34,972 nt of DNA. Source: Thermoleophilia bacterium (GTDB taxonomy: Bacteria > Actinomycetota > Thermoleophilia > BMS3ABIN01). Both the position numbers and the translations under genes were made by a program. The stretch spans positions 1-34,972 of the forward strand of contig JAUSDE010000132.1 of assembly GCA_030650885.1 (NCBI GenBank), in the 5' to 3' direction. The notes under the pieces are model-generated. The model had not been told where the DNA came from. It saw only the letters and a program-made list of their open reading frames with translations, and did no database searches. Shown one piece after another: positions 1-9,419 of the stretch (positions are counted from its first letter, which is position 1; the number at the start of each line of letters is the position of its first letter).

Positions 1-3000
1 GACAGCTGACATAGGTGTCCGTCGCCGTGCAGTTGGTTAACTGCATGTCCGGGCCGGTCCAGTAGACGCTCACCGAAGCGGAGTCGACCCCCGAGCCGGC
101 GTCAGCATAGTAGGCGCTGATGTTGGCGGCGGTGGTTGTGACGTAACCGCTCGGTACCACGCTGGTGATGTTCGGGCCCACGGTGCTGACATCGAATGAG
201 CCTGAGCCGGTGCCGGTGTTGCCGGCGTTATCGGCCACGCTCACGTCGATCGTGTGGGTGCCGTTGGCCAGGCCACTTGCCGGGCAACTGATTGAGCTGG
301 CACCGACAATGCAGCCGCTGAGCGGCGAGCCGTCAAGGTTGACTACTGCGCTGGCGCCATTGATGCCGCTGGTGGCGTCAGACATATATGCATAAACACT
401 CGCCGTAGCGGTGTGAATGGTACCTGACGGTGTGATGCTACTCACGACCGGGGCCGTGGTGTCTACCGTGAAGCTCGCCGAGGCGGAGCCGGTGTTGCCG
501 ACTACGTCCTTGACGGAGACTGTGTAGTTATGGACGCCATCAACAGGCGACATCGGGCAGCTGACGCCAGTTGCCGTGACCATACAGCCACTGACCGCGC
601 TTCCGTCCATATAGACCGAAGCCGTGGCGCTGTTGATACCGGTGCCTGAGTCACTGTAGCTGGCTTCCAGTAACACGATGTTTGCATTCAGTGTGCCAGT
701 CGGCGCCAGGCCGGTTACGGCCGGTGCGATCGTATCCACTGTGAAGGCGCGGGTGCCACTGCCATGGTTCCCGGCGTAATCATCCAGAGTGATGACAGTT
801 GAATGAGCGCCCTGAGCAAGTCCGGTGATGGTCGGGCAGCTGATGTATCCGGTGCCATGATCGATGGTGCAGCCAGTTACGGCAGTACCGTCGAGCGTTA
901 CCGCCACTGTATCGAAGTTGACGCCGGTGGCAGTATCAGGCGTGTAACCGCTCAGCGGATCATCGGCCAGGTAAGCTGTGATGGTGGCCGACGTCGTGGT
1001 TATGTTGTTGCGCGGATACATGCTCCTTGCCCTCGGAGCACCTGAGTCGATGGTGACAGTGGTGGAGGCGGTTGAGACGTTACCGATCAGGTCGGAGACG
1101 CTGACGCTGATCGTGTGAGTGCCCTGCGGCAGTCCGGTCTGCGGACAGCTCACGAATGTGTCGGTAGCAGTGCAGTTTGAAAGCTGCATGTCCGGGCCGG
1201 TCCAGTAGACGCTCACCGAAGCGGAGTTGATGCCGGAACCAGAGTCTGTGTAGTAAGCGCTCACGTTGGCGTCGGTAGTGTTGATGATGCCGTTTGGCAC
1301 GATGCTGCTTATCGCCGGGCCGTTAGTGCTTACCGAGAAGCTGGAAGTACCGGTGCCGGAATTGCCACCGTTATCCTTCACATTCACGCTGATGTTATGC
1401 GGACCTGGAGCCAATCCGGAAACCGGACAGCTGACCAGGTTGGTAGTGATCGTACAACCAGCAACCGAGCTGCCGTCCAGATAGACCATGGCGGTAGCGC
1501 TGTTGATGCCCGAGCCAGTATCAGTGAAGCTGGCGGAGATGGTCGCAGACGAACTCGTGATCGTGCCGGTGGGCAGGACATTCGTTACCGCCGGAGCGAT
1601 CGTGTCTACGTTGAATGTGCCCGCTCCGGATCCGCTGTTACCTGCGTTATCCTTGATGGATATGGCCAGGCTATGGCTGCCCTGAGCCAGTGATGAGACG
1701 GGGCAGCTGACGTTGTTCGGACCGACTACGCATCCTGCGACAGTTGAGCCGTCCAGCGTGACGACGACCTGGGAGGTATCGATGCCACTCCCGACGTCGG
1801 AATAATCGATGCTGAGTATCGGCGAAGCCGTGGTGATGATACCGGAAGGCCTCATGGTGCCGATGGCCGGCAGCGTCGTATCCACGGTGATCGTGCCGTT
1901 GTTGGATCCGCTGTTGCCGGCATTGTCATAAGCGGTGACCATGATGGTATGGGTACCTGCGGTCAGGGTAGCAGCCGCACAGCTGACGCTGGTTGTGGTT
2001 CCCGTGCATCCGCTCATCAGAGTGCCATCCATGTATACCTTGGTTGCAGCGGAATTGATGCCCGCGGCGTTATCCGACAGGTTGGCGCTCACGCTTACAG
2101 AAGTCGAATTGACGGCGCCGGACGGCAGGATGCCACTTACGCTCGGTGTAGTCGTGTCAATAGAGAACGATCCTGTCGCCGAGCCGGCGTTGCCCGCGTT
2201 GTCGGTAGCGTTCACAGTGAACGTGTGGCTACCCACTGCCAGGCCGCTGGGTGAGCAAATGACGCTCGTCGAGTTGACGACACAACCTGACATCGTGCTG
2301 CCATCGAGCTGTACGCTGACGCTGGAAGTGTTCACGCCACTCGCATCGCTGTAGCTGGCGGTGATGTACGCGTTATTCACATTGATCCAGCCGGAAGGCT
2401 GAAGGTTGGTTATCGCCGGCGGGGTCCCGTCGAATGTTACGTTGAAGGAACCGTTGGCGGTACCGGTGTTGCCGGAGTTATCTGTGATATATACGGCGAT
2501 CGCGTGGCTGCCGTTTGTCAGGCCAGTGGCGTTACAGCTTACGCTGGAGGCACCTGCGGTGCAGCCGCTCATCCGGGCGCCGTCAAGATAGACGGCCGCC
2601 GTCGAGCTGTTGATGCCGGCCAGGTTGTCGCTATAGCTGGCACTGATGGTAGCTGATGACGAACCGACGTTACCAGTCGGCTGTATGTTACTCACTACCG
2701 GCAAGGTGTTATCCGCCACAGTGAAGCTGCCGCTGATGTTAGCGACATTGCCGGCACTGTCAGCGACGGTTCCGCTGATCGTATGCAAGCCCATTCCCAG
2801 ACCGCTCGTATTGCAGCTGACGCCGGTTCCGGAGACGGAACAGCCGGTCAGAGCCGAGCCATCGAGCCTCACGGTCACCGATGCCTGGTTCACGCCGGAC
2901 TGTGTATCCGAGTAGTCAGCGCTGATCGTCGTCGAGCCGCTGTATATAGTTCCACCGGGCAGGACGTTGGTCACTGCCGGTGCCGTGGTGTCGTTGGCGC

Positions 3001-6000
3001 TCCAACCGCCCCTGTACGTCCATGGGCTGGGGTCGCTGCCACCGGTAAACGTATACGCCGCATCGCAATAACCGTCGGCGTTGGCGTCTGCGCATGTCGG
3101 GCTGTAATTGGCCCAGTAGTTACCGCCTGTGGGTACTGGCTGGCTGAATACGTTGCCTGAACCACCACTGACATAAGCCTGGGTGATGTTACCTTCGAAG
3201 TTATTGTTGAATATCTTCGTGTTTGTCGAGGCCAGCAGATAAACGCCGTAATTGAACGACTTTATCGTCAGGTTCTTGATAGTGATGTTGCTCCTGACGG
3301 AGAGGGAGACACCGGTAGCCAGACCGCCATTACTGGTGATCTTGTGGCCGTTTCCGTCAATGGTGATGCCGTTACTGTTGACGACGATACCGTTCTTGCC
3401 GGAGTTGATCCTCACATCAGTGGTCAAAGTACAGGTCAGTGTCGCCGGATTCCAGGAACCTATGACTGTACAGGAACCACCTGTGCTGTTATTGGTAATG
3501 GTATTGGTGTTGGTGGTTATCTCCGGGGAGATCGTGGTGTCTACTGCGAATGTTCCCGAATTGCTGCCGATGTTGCCGGCATTGTCGGTAACGCTGACGA
3601 CCAATGTGTGAGTAGCGTTGGCGAGGCCTGTGACCGGGCAGCTGATTGCCGTTGCTGATGCTGTGCAACTGGTGACAGTCGTTCCGTCGAGTGTGACGAC
3701 AGCCGTAGCTGAATTAATACCCGAGGCCGCATCAGAATAGGACGCGCTCAGAGTCGTCGAACTCACGTTGATGGTTCCCGTCGGAGCAAGACCAGTTACT
3801 GCGGGCGCTGCCGCGTCGATCGTGAACGAGCCCGTGCCGGAACCGGCGTTGCCGGAGTTATCTGCAACGTTAACGGTTATGGTATGGGCGCCAGCCGCCA
3901 GGCCTGAGCTTGGGCAGCTGATATTGGTGGTGGTTGCTGTACATCCCGTAAGCGCCGCTCCACTGTCGATCCTGATTGTGGCGGAGGCTGCGTTGACGCC
4001 GGCGCCGCCCAGATCGGCCAGGTTGGCGCTGATGGTCGGATTACCTGCGTTGATCCAGCCGGTCGGCGTGACATTACTGACCGTCGGCGGAGTCGTATCA
4101 GGTGCGATCACCTGGAATGAACTGTTGCCGCTGCCTGCATTGCCTGCGGCATCCGAGACGCTAACTGAAATCGTGTGAGTGCCGGAAGCCAGGGCTGAAG
4201 CAGTACAACTTATGGTAACTGCGTTCGCCGTGCAGCCAGGCAGAGGCAGCAGGGCTCCATCGAGCCTGATCGAGGCGGAGGCTGCGTTGATTCCGGAGCC
4301 GCCGTCAGCATAATCGGCGCTGATGGTCGCGGTGCTGGTCGTGATGGTGCCGGTCGGCAGCATGTTGCTGACCACCGGCGCTATCGTATCTACCCGGAAC
4401 GTACCCGAAGCAGATCCGGTGTTACTGGAATTATCCTGCACGCTGACGCTGAGGCTATGGTTGCCCTCTGCCAGACCGCTTACGGGGCAGTTGACGCCAC
4501 TGGCGGTCGCCGTGCAACCGCTGACAGACGAGCCGTCGAGGGTCACAGCAGCAGTCGCCGCGTTAACGCCAGAGAGCTCATCTGAGAAGCTGGCGCTGAT
4601 CGTGCTTGAAGTGGTATTGATCGAGCCGCTCGGCGCCAGGCTGGAAACGACGGGTGCCGTTGTATCAACGACGTTGAAACTGCCGCTTATTGGCGAGGTG
4701 TTGCCGGCGTTATCAGCTACCGAGCCCCCGATTGTATGAGCGCCGGCGCCCAGACCTGAGGCCGGACAGCTGACGCTGGTAGTTGTAACAGTACAGCCGA
4801 GCATCGAGCTGCCGTCCAGGGTCACGACCACCGAAGAGGTCTTGACGCCGGATTCGCCGTCGAACAGGCTGGCGCTGACAGTAGTGCTGGAGCTGGTGAT
4901 AACACCTGATGGCGCGACATTACTGACAGTCGGCGCGGTCACATCTGCGACCGGCGGCGTCGTCCAGCCATTCATCGTTGTCCAGGGATTGTTATCCCGG
5001 TTGCCGGTGAATATATAGGCGGCATCGCAACGGCCGTCAACGTTAAGGTCGCTACAACCCTGTGCGGGAGTACTGTAATTGCTCCAGTAGTTACCGCCTG
5101 CGGGCATCGGCTGGTCGAAGGTGATTCCGGAACCACCGCTGACATAGGCCTGTATGTTATTGGACACGAAGTTGTTATTGAAGACGGCGACATTGGTCGA
5201 GGCCGTCATATAAACACCATAGTTGAACGATTCCAACGTCAGGTTTTTGACGGTGATGTTACTCCTGACAGACATGGACACACCACTGCCTAAACCGCCG
5301 GCGCTGGTGATCTTGTGGCCGTTACCGTCAACGGTGATGCCGTTGCTGGTGAAAGAGAGGCCGGTTTTGCCGGAGTTGACGAGTACATCGGTAGTAAGCG
5401 TACAGGTCAGTGTCGCCGGGTTCCAGGTACCGATCACGGTACAGCTGCCGCCGGTCGCGTTGTTGGTCATGTAGTTGGTGTTGGTGGTGATAACCGGTGA
5501 GATGGTCGTGTCGACCACGAAACTGCCGCTGCCACTGCCGGCGTTGCCGGCGTTATCGTTCACGGTCACGGAGATCGCATGGCTGCCGTCAGCAATGCCG
5601 GAAACTGTACAGCTGACGCTCCCGGCGCCGGCGGTACAGCCCGGAACGATGGTGCCGTCCAGCCTCACCACGGCGCTGGCGCTACTCACGCCTGATCCAC
5701 CATCAGAATAATTGGCGGAAAGAGTCGTCGAATTGACGTTGATGGTGCCGGTCGGCAGAACGCTGCTGATCGTCGGTACCGTAGTATCTATAGAGAACGA
5801 ACCAGAGCCGGTGCCGTTATTGCCGGCGCCGTCAGATACGCTCACAGATATAGAGTGCCCGCCTGCGGCGAGTCCACTGCTGGGACAGCTTATATTTGTA
5901 GCGGTGGCAGTGCAGCCGGATATGGCGGCGCCGCCGTCGAGGCGAACTGTCGCAGATGCGGCGTTGACGCCTGATCCGCCAAGATCGGCAAGGTTGGCGC

Positions 6001-7555
6001 TGATCGTCGGGCTGGTCGTGTTGATCCAGCCGGACGGCGTGATACCGCTCACCGTCGGAGCGGTCGTATCCGGAGTTACTGCCTGGAACGAACCGCTGCC
6101 GGTGCCATTGTTGCCAGCGGCGTCACGGACGCTCACACCAATAGTGTGTGTTCCGGAGGCGATGGCCGACGCAGGACAGCTGACCGTGGTCGCGCTGGCG
6201 GAGCAGCCCGGAAGGGTCGCGCCGTCGAGTGTGACCGCAGCCGTTGCTGAATTGATGCCGGAGCCGCCGTCTGAGTAGTTCGCGCTTATGGTAGTGCTGG
6301 AAGTCGTGATTGTTCCTGTCGGCTCTATATTAGTGACCGACGGAGCGATGCTGTCGACTATGAACGAGCCCGAACCGGTTCCGGCATTACCGGAACCGTC
6401 ATTGACGTTGATGGTGATACCGTGGCTGCCTTCAGCCAGGCCCGACGCCGAACAGCTGACGCTGGAAGCGGCAACCGTACATCCGGAGACTGCCGAACCG
6501 TCAATCAGCACCGCGACCGTTCCGGTGTTGATCCCGGAGAGGTCGTCAGAGTAACTGGCGGTCACGGTTGCGGAGCCAGAGCTGATCGCGCCACTCGGCA
6601 GGATATTCGAAACGACCGGAGCCGTGTTGTCGGCTACGGTGAAGCTGCCAGTTATTGAAGCTGTGTTACCGGCGTTATCGGAAACTGAACCGCCGATGGT
6701 GTGAGCGCCGAGGGCGAGCGTTGCGGCGGAACAGCTGGCACCGGTGTTCGTTACGGTGCAACCCGAAAGCGGGGTGCTGTCCAGCGAGACAACGACCGTC
6801 GATGTATTGACGTTCGACTCACTGTCGGAATAACTCACGTTGATAGTCGCGGAACCCGTGTTTATGGTTCCCGACGGGGTGACGCTGGAAACGGTCGGCG
6901 CGGTCGTGTCCGGCACGGGCGGAACCAGCCACCCGCTGGCTGTCGTCCATGCCTTCGCGTCACTGCCGCCGGTGAAGGCATAAGCGGCGTCACAGTTGTG
7001 ATCACTGTTGACGTCACTACAACCCTCGGCGGGAGTGTCGAACTTCTGCCAGTAATTTCCGCCCACGGGACTGGCCTGGAAGAATACGTTGCCTGCACCT
7101 CCCGAAACATAAGCCGGGATGTTGGCGGCGGTCACGTTGTTGTTGAAGATCTTGCTGTTACTCGAAACAAGTAAGTAAAAACCATAATTGAAATTTGTGA
7201 CTGTCAGGTTTTTGACAGTTATATTGTTCCGAGAGGAGAGTGACACTCCATTGGTGAAGCCGCCGGTACCCGTAACAGAATGACCGTTGCCATCCAATGT
7301 GACGCCGTCACCCGTTATCTGGATACCGTTCATCGCGACCGCGCTGATGTCTGCGGTGAGGGTACAGGTCTTGGTGGCTGCGTTCCACGTACCGACCGTC
7401 GAACAATCACCGCCAGTTGCGCTGATTACTTTAGCGTTCGCGGCCTGCGCATTTTGAGTAAATGCGAAGTTGAAGAGAAGTACTGCGAGAACTGAAAAAC
7501 TTACTACAAGAAAAGCTTTCGATGACACACTGAGTCCATGCTGTTTTTGCTTCAC
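1..7555 (-). CDS. Giant secreted repeat protein (C-terminus truncated by window edge): signal peptide, three NosD-like right-handed beta-helix modules, at least 21 Ig-like repeats
   Basis: GTG start at 7555 (minus) preceded by AAAGGAACACGG. Translation begins VKQKQHGLSVSSKAFLVVSFSVLAVLLFNFAFTQNAQAANAK (Sec signal with AQA cleavage site). The same frame at the left edge reads TGPDMQLTNCTATDTYVSC. No ORF in this frame appears in the supplied track, consistent with a frame that has no stop inside the window. Confidence 0.9.
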   Translation of the reverse strand, partial: MKQKQHGLSVSSKAFLVVSFSVLAVLLFNFAFTQNAQAANAKVISATGGDCSTVGTWNAATKTCTLTADISAVAMNGIQITGDGVTLDGNGHSVTGTGGFTNGVSLSSRNNITVKNLTVTNFNYGFYLLVSSNSKIFNNNVTAANIPAYVSGGAGNVFFQASPVGGNYWQKFDTPAEGCSDVNSDHNCDAAYAFTGGSDAKAWTTASGWLVPPVPDTTAPTVSSVTPSGTINTGSATINVSYSDSESNVNTSTVVVSLDSTPLSGCTVTNTGASCSAATLALGAHTIGGSVSDNAGNTASITGSFTVADNTAPVVSNILPSGAISSGSATVTASYSDDLSGINTGTVAVLIDGSAVSGCTVAASSVSCSASGLAEGSHGITINVNDGSGNAGTGSGSFIVDSIAPSVTNIEPTGTITTSSTTISANYSDGGSGINSATAAVTLDGATLPGCSASATTVSCPASAIASGTHTIGVSVRDAAGNNGTGSGSFQAVTPDTTAPTVSGITPSGWINTTSPTISANLADLGGSGVNAASATVRLDGGAAISGCTATATNISCPSSGLAAGGHSISVSVSDGAGNNGTGSGSFSIDTTVPTISSVLPTGTINVNSTTLSANYSDGGSGVSSASAVVRLDGTIVPGCTAGAGSVSCTVSGIADGSHAISVTVNDNAGNAGSGSGSFVVDTTISPVITTNTNYMTNNATGGSCTVIGTWNPATLTCTLTTDVLVNSGKTGLSFTSNGITVDGNGHKITSAGGLGSGVSMSVRSNITVKNLTLESFNYGVYMTASTNVAVFNNNFVSNNIQAYVSGGSGITFDQPMPAGGNYWSNYSTPAQGCSDLNVDGRCDAAYIFTGNRDNNPWTTMNGWTTPPVADVTAPTVSNVAPSGVITSSSTTVSASLFDGESGVKTSSVVVTLDGSSMLGCTVTTTSVSCPASGLGAGAHTIGGSVADNAGNTSPISGSFNVVDTTAPVVSSLAPSGSINTTSSTISASFSDELSGVNAATAAVTLDGSSVSGCTATASGVNCPVSGLAEGNHSLSVSVQDNSSNTGSASGTFRVDTIAPVVSNMLPTGTITTSTATISADYADGGSGINAASASIRLDGALLPLPGCTANAVTISCTASALASGTHTISVSVSDAAGNAGSGNSSFQVIAPDTTPPTVSNVTPTGWINAGNPTISANLADLGGAGVNAASATIRIDSGAALTGCTATTTNISCPSSGLAAGAHTITVNVADNSGNAGSGTGSFTIDAAAPAVTGLAPTGTINVSSTTLSASYSDAASGINSATAVVTLDGTTVTSCTASATAISCPVTGLANATHTLVVSVTDNAGNIGSNSGTFAVDTTISPEITTNTNTITNNSTGGSCTVIGSWNPATLTCTLTTDVRINSGKNGIVVNSNGITIDGNGHKITSNGGLATGVSLSVRSNITIKNLTIKSFNYGVYLLASTNTKIFNNNFEGNITQAYVSGGSGNVFSQPVPTGGNYWANYSPTCADANADGYCDAAYTFTGGSDPSPWTYRGGWSANDTTAPAVTNVLPGGTIYSGSTTISADYSDTQSGVNQASVTVRLDGSALTGCSVSGTGVSCNTSGLGMGLHTISGTVADSAGNVANISGSFTVADNTLPVVSNIQPTGNVGSSSATISASYSDNLAGINSSTAAVYLDGARMSGCTAGASSVSCNATGLTNGSHAIAVYITDNSGNTGTANGSFNVTFDGTPPAITNLQPSGWINVNNAYITASYSDASGVNTSSVSVQLDGSTMSGCVVNSTSVICSPSGLAVGSHTFTVNATDNAGNAGSATGSFSIDTTTPSVSGILPSGAVNSTSVSVSANLSDNAAGINSAATKVYMDGTLMSGCTGTTTSVSCAAATLTAGTHTIMVTAYDNAGNSGSNNGTITVDTTLPAIGTMRPSGIITTASPILSIDYSDVGSGIDTSQVVVTLDGSTVAGCVVGPNNVSCPVSSLAQGSHSLAISIKDNAGNSGSGAGTFNVDTIAPAVTNVLPTGTITSSSATISASFTDTGSGINSATAMVYLDGSSVAGCTITTNLVSCPVSGLAPGPHNISVNVKDNGGNSGTGTSSFSVSTNGPAISSIVPNGIINTTDANVSAYYTDSGSGINSASVSVYWTGPDMQLSNCTATDTFVSCPQTGLPQGTHTISVSVSDLIGNVSTASTTVTIDSGAPRARSMYPRNNITTTSATITAYLADDPLSGYTPDTATGVNFDTVAVTLDGTAVTGCTIDHGTGYISCPTITGLAQGAHSTVITLDDYAGNHGSGTRAFTVDTIAPAVTGLAPTGTLNANIVLLEASYSDSGTGINSATASVYMDGSAVSGCMVTATGVSCPMSPVDGVHNYTVSVKDVVGNTGSASASFTVDTTAPVVSSITPSGTIHTATASVYAYMSDATSGINGASAVVNLDGSPLSGCIVGASSISCPASGLANGTHTIDVSVADNAGNTGTGSGSFDVSTVGPNITSVVPSGYVTTTAANISAYYADAGSGVDSASVSVYWTGPDMQLTNCTATDTYVSC

Positions 7556-7607
7556 CCGTGTTCCTTTCCGATTTTAAATAGCTGGGGGGGGTATTAAAAT
7601 GTTCTTG

Positions 7608-7636
7608 ATTTTAGCGTGTGATTCTTTTTATGTAAA
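7608..7636 (-). promoter_or_regulatory. Candidate sigma-70-type promoter for the giant repeat gene
   Basis: Minus strand TTTACA-N17-TAAAAT (-35 at 7636-7631, -10 at 7613-7608), about 50 nt upstream of the GTG start. Confidence 0.55.
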
Positions 7637-8271
7637 TACTTTCACAAAGGGAAGTTCAGGGCTCTTCTTTGAGTTCTGGCGGTATACCAGCGATTCAGGG
7701 CAGCCCATTCCGGCTCCGTGATTCTTGCCCGGATAAATAGCTTTTTCTGTAACTATCTAAAGGCCGTCTCCTGGCAACGGTCACAAACCCGCTTATTTGC
7801 AGGAATTCATATGTGTGAATCAATTCGCTTCAATGCCCCCGACGATCCAGTCTGAGCACCCTGCACCTGCCGGACCGGGATCGATCATGCTCGTTTTCCC
7901 CGAGGGCGGCGGAATTTCCCTCATGGAAAAGATAGGGGAATTCCCCTAGAAGGATTTAGCCCTTTTTTGACCGTTGTTAAGCCGTTTTGCCGGATGCGCG
8001 TCATCCAGGGAGTTTGAAGCGAAGAATGCCGGAATTGTTAAACCATACTCTTTTTGTCATGATTTTTATTACATTATGTCAAGTTAGTTCCGGCGCTGTT
8101 CCTGCATATTTTTCTTCGGCTGTTTGCTGCTTCCGCAGGCAGTGAAAGAAGGGGTTTTTTAACTGCTCGCGATGGTGAGGTAAAACGAGGTTTAGCAACT
8201 TGTCCTGATGATTCTTTTTTGGTGTACGGCCGATTGCCTGCCGCGCAGGTCGCGGCGACTCCAAGGGCTGC

Positions 8272-8640
8272 TTATCCGGTGCGGCGGGCTGCTTCGATCG
8301 CTGCCTTGAGATCACGCGGAAGGGGCTTGTCTGAGACCACGAAATCATAGAGCTTGTCGGCGAGCTCAGGTGAACGGTAGAGCTCGCGCTGGAGTCCCCT
8401 CTGGCGATACTCGAAGAAGTGTTCGGGCTTGACTCGCAGGGCTCTGGCTATCGCCTTGATCACTTGATCCGCTGGCACAGGCCTGGTTCCGCAAGCCAGG
8501 TGGTTCAGATATCCCGCCGACAGCTTCGTGCGGGTGGCAAGCCTGCGGTAACTGATCTTCCGCAAAGCCATCAACTCGCGCAACGTTTCGGGAAAGATCC
8601 TGGTTGAATTCGGCATATCTTTGGAAGCGTCGGAAATCAT
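8272..8640 (-). CDS. XRE/HTH-type DNA-binding regulator
   Basis: Helix-turn-helix core LRELMALRKISYRRLATRTKLSAGYLNHLACGTRPVPADQVIKAIARALRV. Start overlaps the trpA stop as ATGA. Confidence 0.8.
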   Translation of the reverse strand: MISDASKDMPNSTRIFPETLRELMALRKISYRRLATRTKLSAGYLNHLACGTRPVPADQVIKAIARALRVKPEHFFEYRQRGLQRELYRSPELADKLYDFVVSDKPLPRDLKAAIEAARRTG

Positions 8641-9419
8641 TTGAGCACCTCGTTGACTTCATTCAGGAATGTTCTGATGGCGCGGCCGGCTGTATCGATA
8701 TCCGGAGCCTCTCCCACCAGGTTGATAAGACGGCTGCCTATGATAACACCATCGGCGTACTTCGCAACCTCAGCGGCGTGCTCCGGAGTGGATACTCCGA
8801 AACCGATCGCCAGTGGTACATCAGTCCGCTTGCGCACCCTGGCGATGAAAGCGGGCAGCTGATCAGAGAGCGACGTGCGTGCTCCTGTTACACCTGCCAC
8901 AGAGACACAATAGATAAACCCTGACGCCGACTTCGCGATCAGCTCGATGCGCTCGTCCGGACTGGTCGGCGCTACCAGAAGGATCGGATCGACGCCGCTC
9001 TTACGGCAGATGTCGATGAACTCTGTGCCCTCATCCACAGGCAGATCGGGGACTATCAGTCCATCGACCCCCGCCGCCGCGGCGGCCTCGATGAAGCGGT
9101 CCTGGCCATATGCGAAAACGCAGTTGTAGTAAACCATGAGGACGACTGGAATCCGGGCGCTGAATTCAGAGGCCAGCTGCAACACGTCGTCAGGGGTGAC
9201 CCCCTGCTCCAGAGCCTGCTGGGTTGAAGCCTGGACAACAGGGCCGTCGGCCAGGGGGTCCGAGAACGGCACGCCCATCTCGATCATGTCGGCGCCGCCG
9301 GAGATAAAGGCTTCAAGTACATGGCGGCATTCGTGCATCGTCGGGTAACCGCCGGTCGTATAAGGCATCAGCAACGCTTTTTTACTGCGCTCGCGAAAAA
9401 TCTCTTCCAGCCGGCTCAT
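8637..9419 (-). CDS. trpA: Tryptophan synthase alpha subunit
   Basis: [58 protein letters not shown] motifs. Confidence 0.97.
   Translation of the reverse strand: MSRLEEIFRERSKKALLMPYTTGGYPTMHECRHVLEAFISGGADMIEMGVPFSDPLADGPVVQASTQQALEQGVTPDDVLQLASEFSARIPVVLMVYYNCVFAYGQDRFIEAAAAAGVDGLIVPDLPVDEGTEFIDICRKSGVDPILLVAPTSPDERIELIAKSASGFIYCVSVAGVTGARTSLSDQLPAFIARVRKRTDVPLAIGFGVSTPEHAAEVAKYADGVIIGSRLINLVGEAPDIDTAGRAIRTFLNEVNEVLK

Noticed and set aside
165-7495. Many 60-190 aa ORFs, mainly on the plus strand (e.g. 5712..6278 +, 1935..2354 +, 4323..4739 +), rich in P/L/V
   Set aside because: Shadow ORFs of the giant minus-strand repeat gene. They repeat only because the repeat unit does, and the minus frame has the coherent signal peptide and domains.
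7690-7850. Possible riboswitch on the minus strand (fragments recalling TPP, cobalamin, c-di-AMP or c-di-GMP elements)
   Set aside because: Only short chance-level fragments match (e.g. CCCTGAATCGCTGG); the conserved cores of these families are missing. Needs cmscan.
8079-8348. 89-aa minus-strand ORF overlapping the XRE gene end
   Set aside because: Out of frame with the XRE gene, low-complexity basic sequence, no motif.
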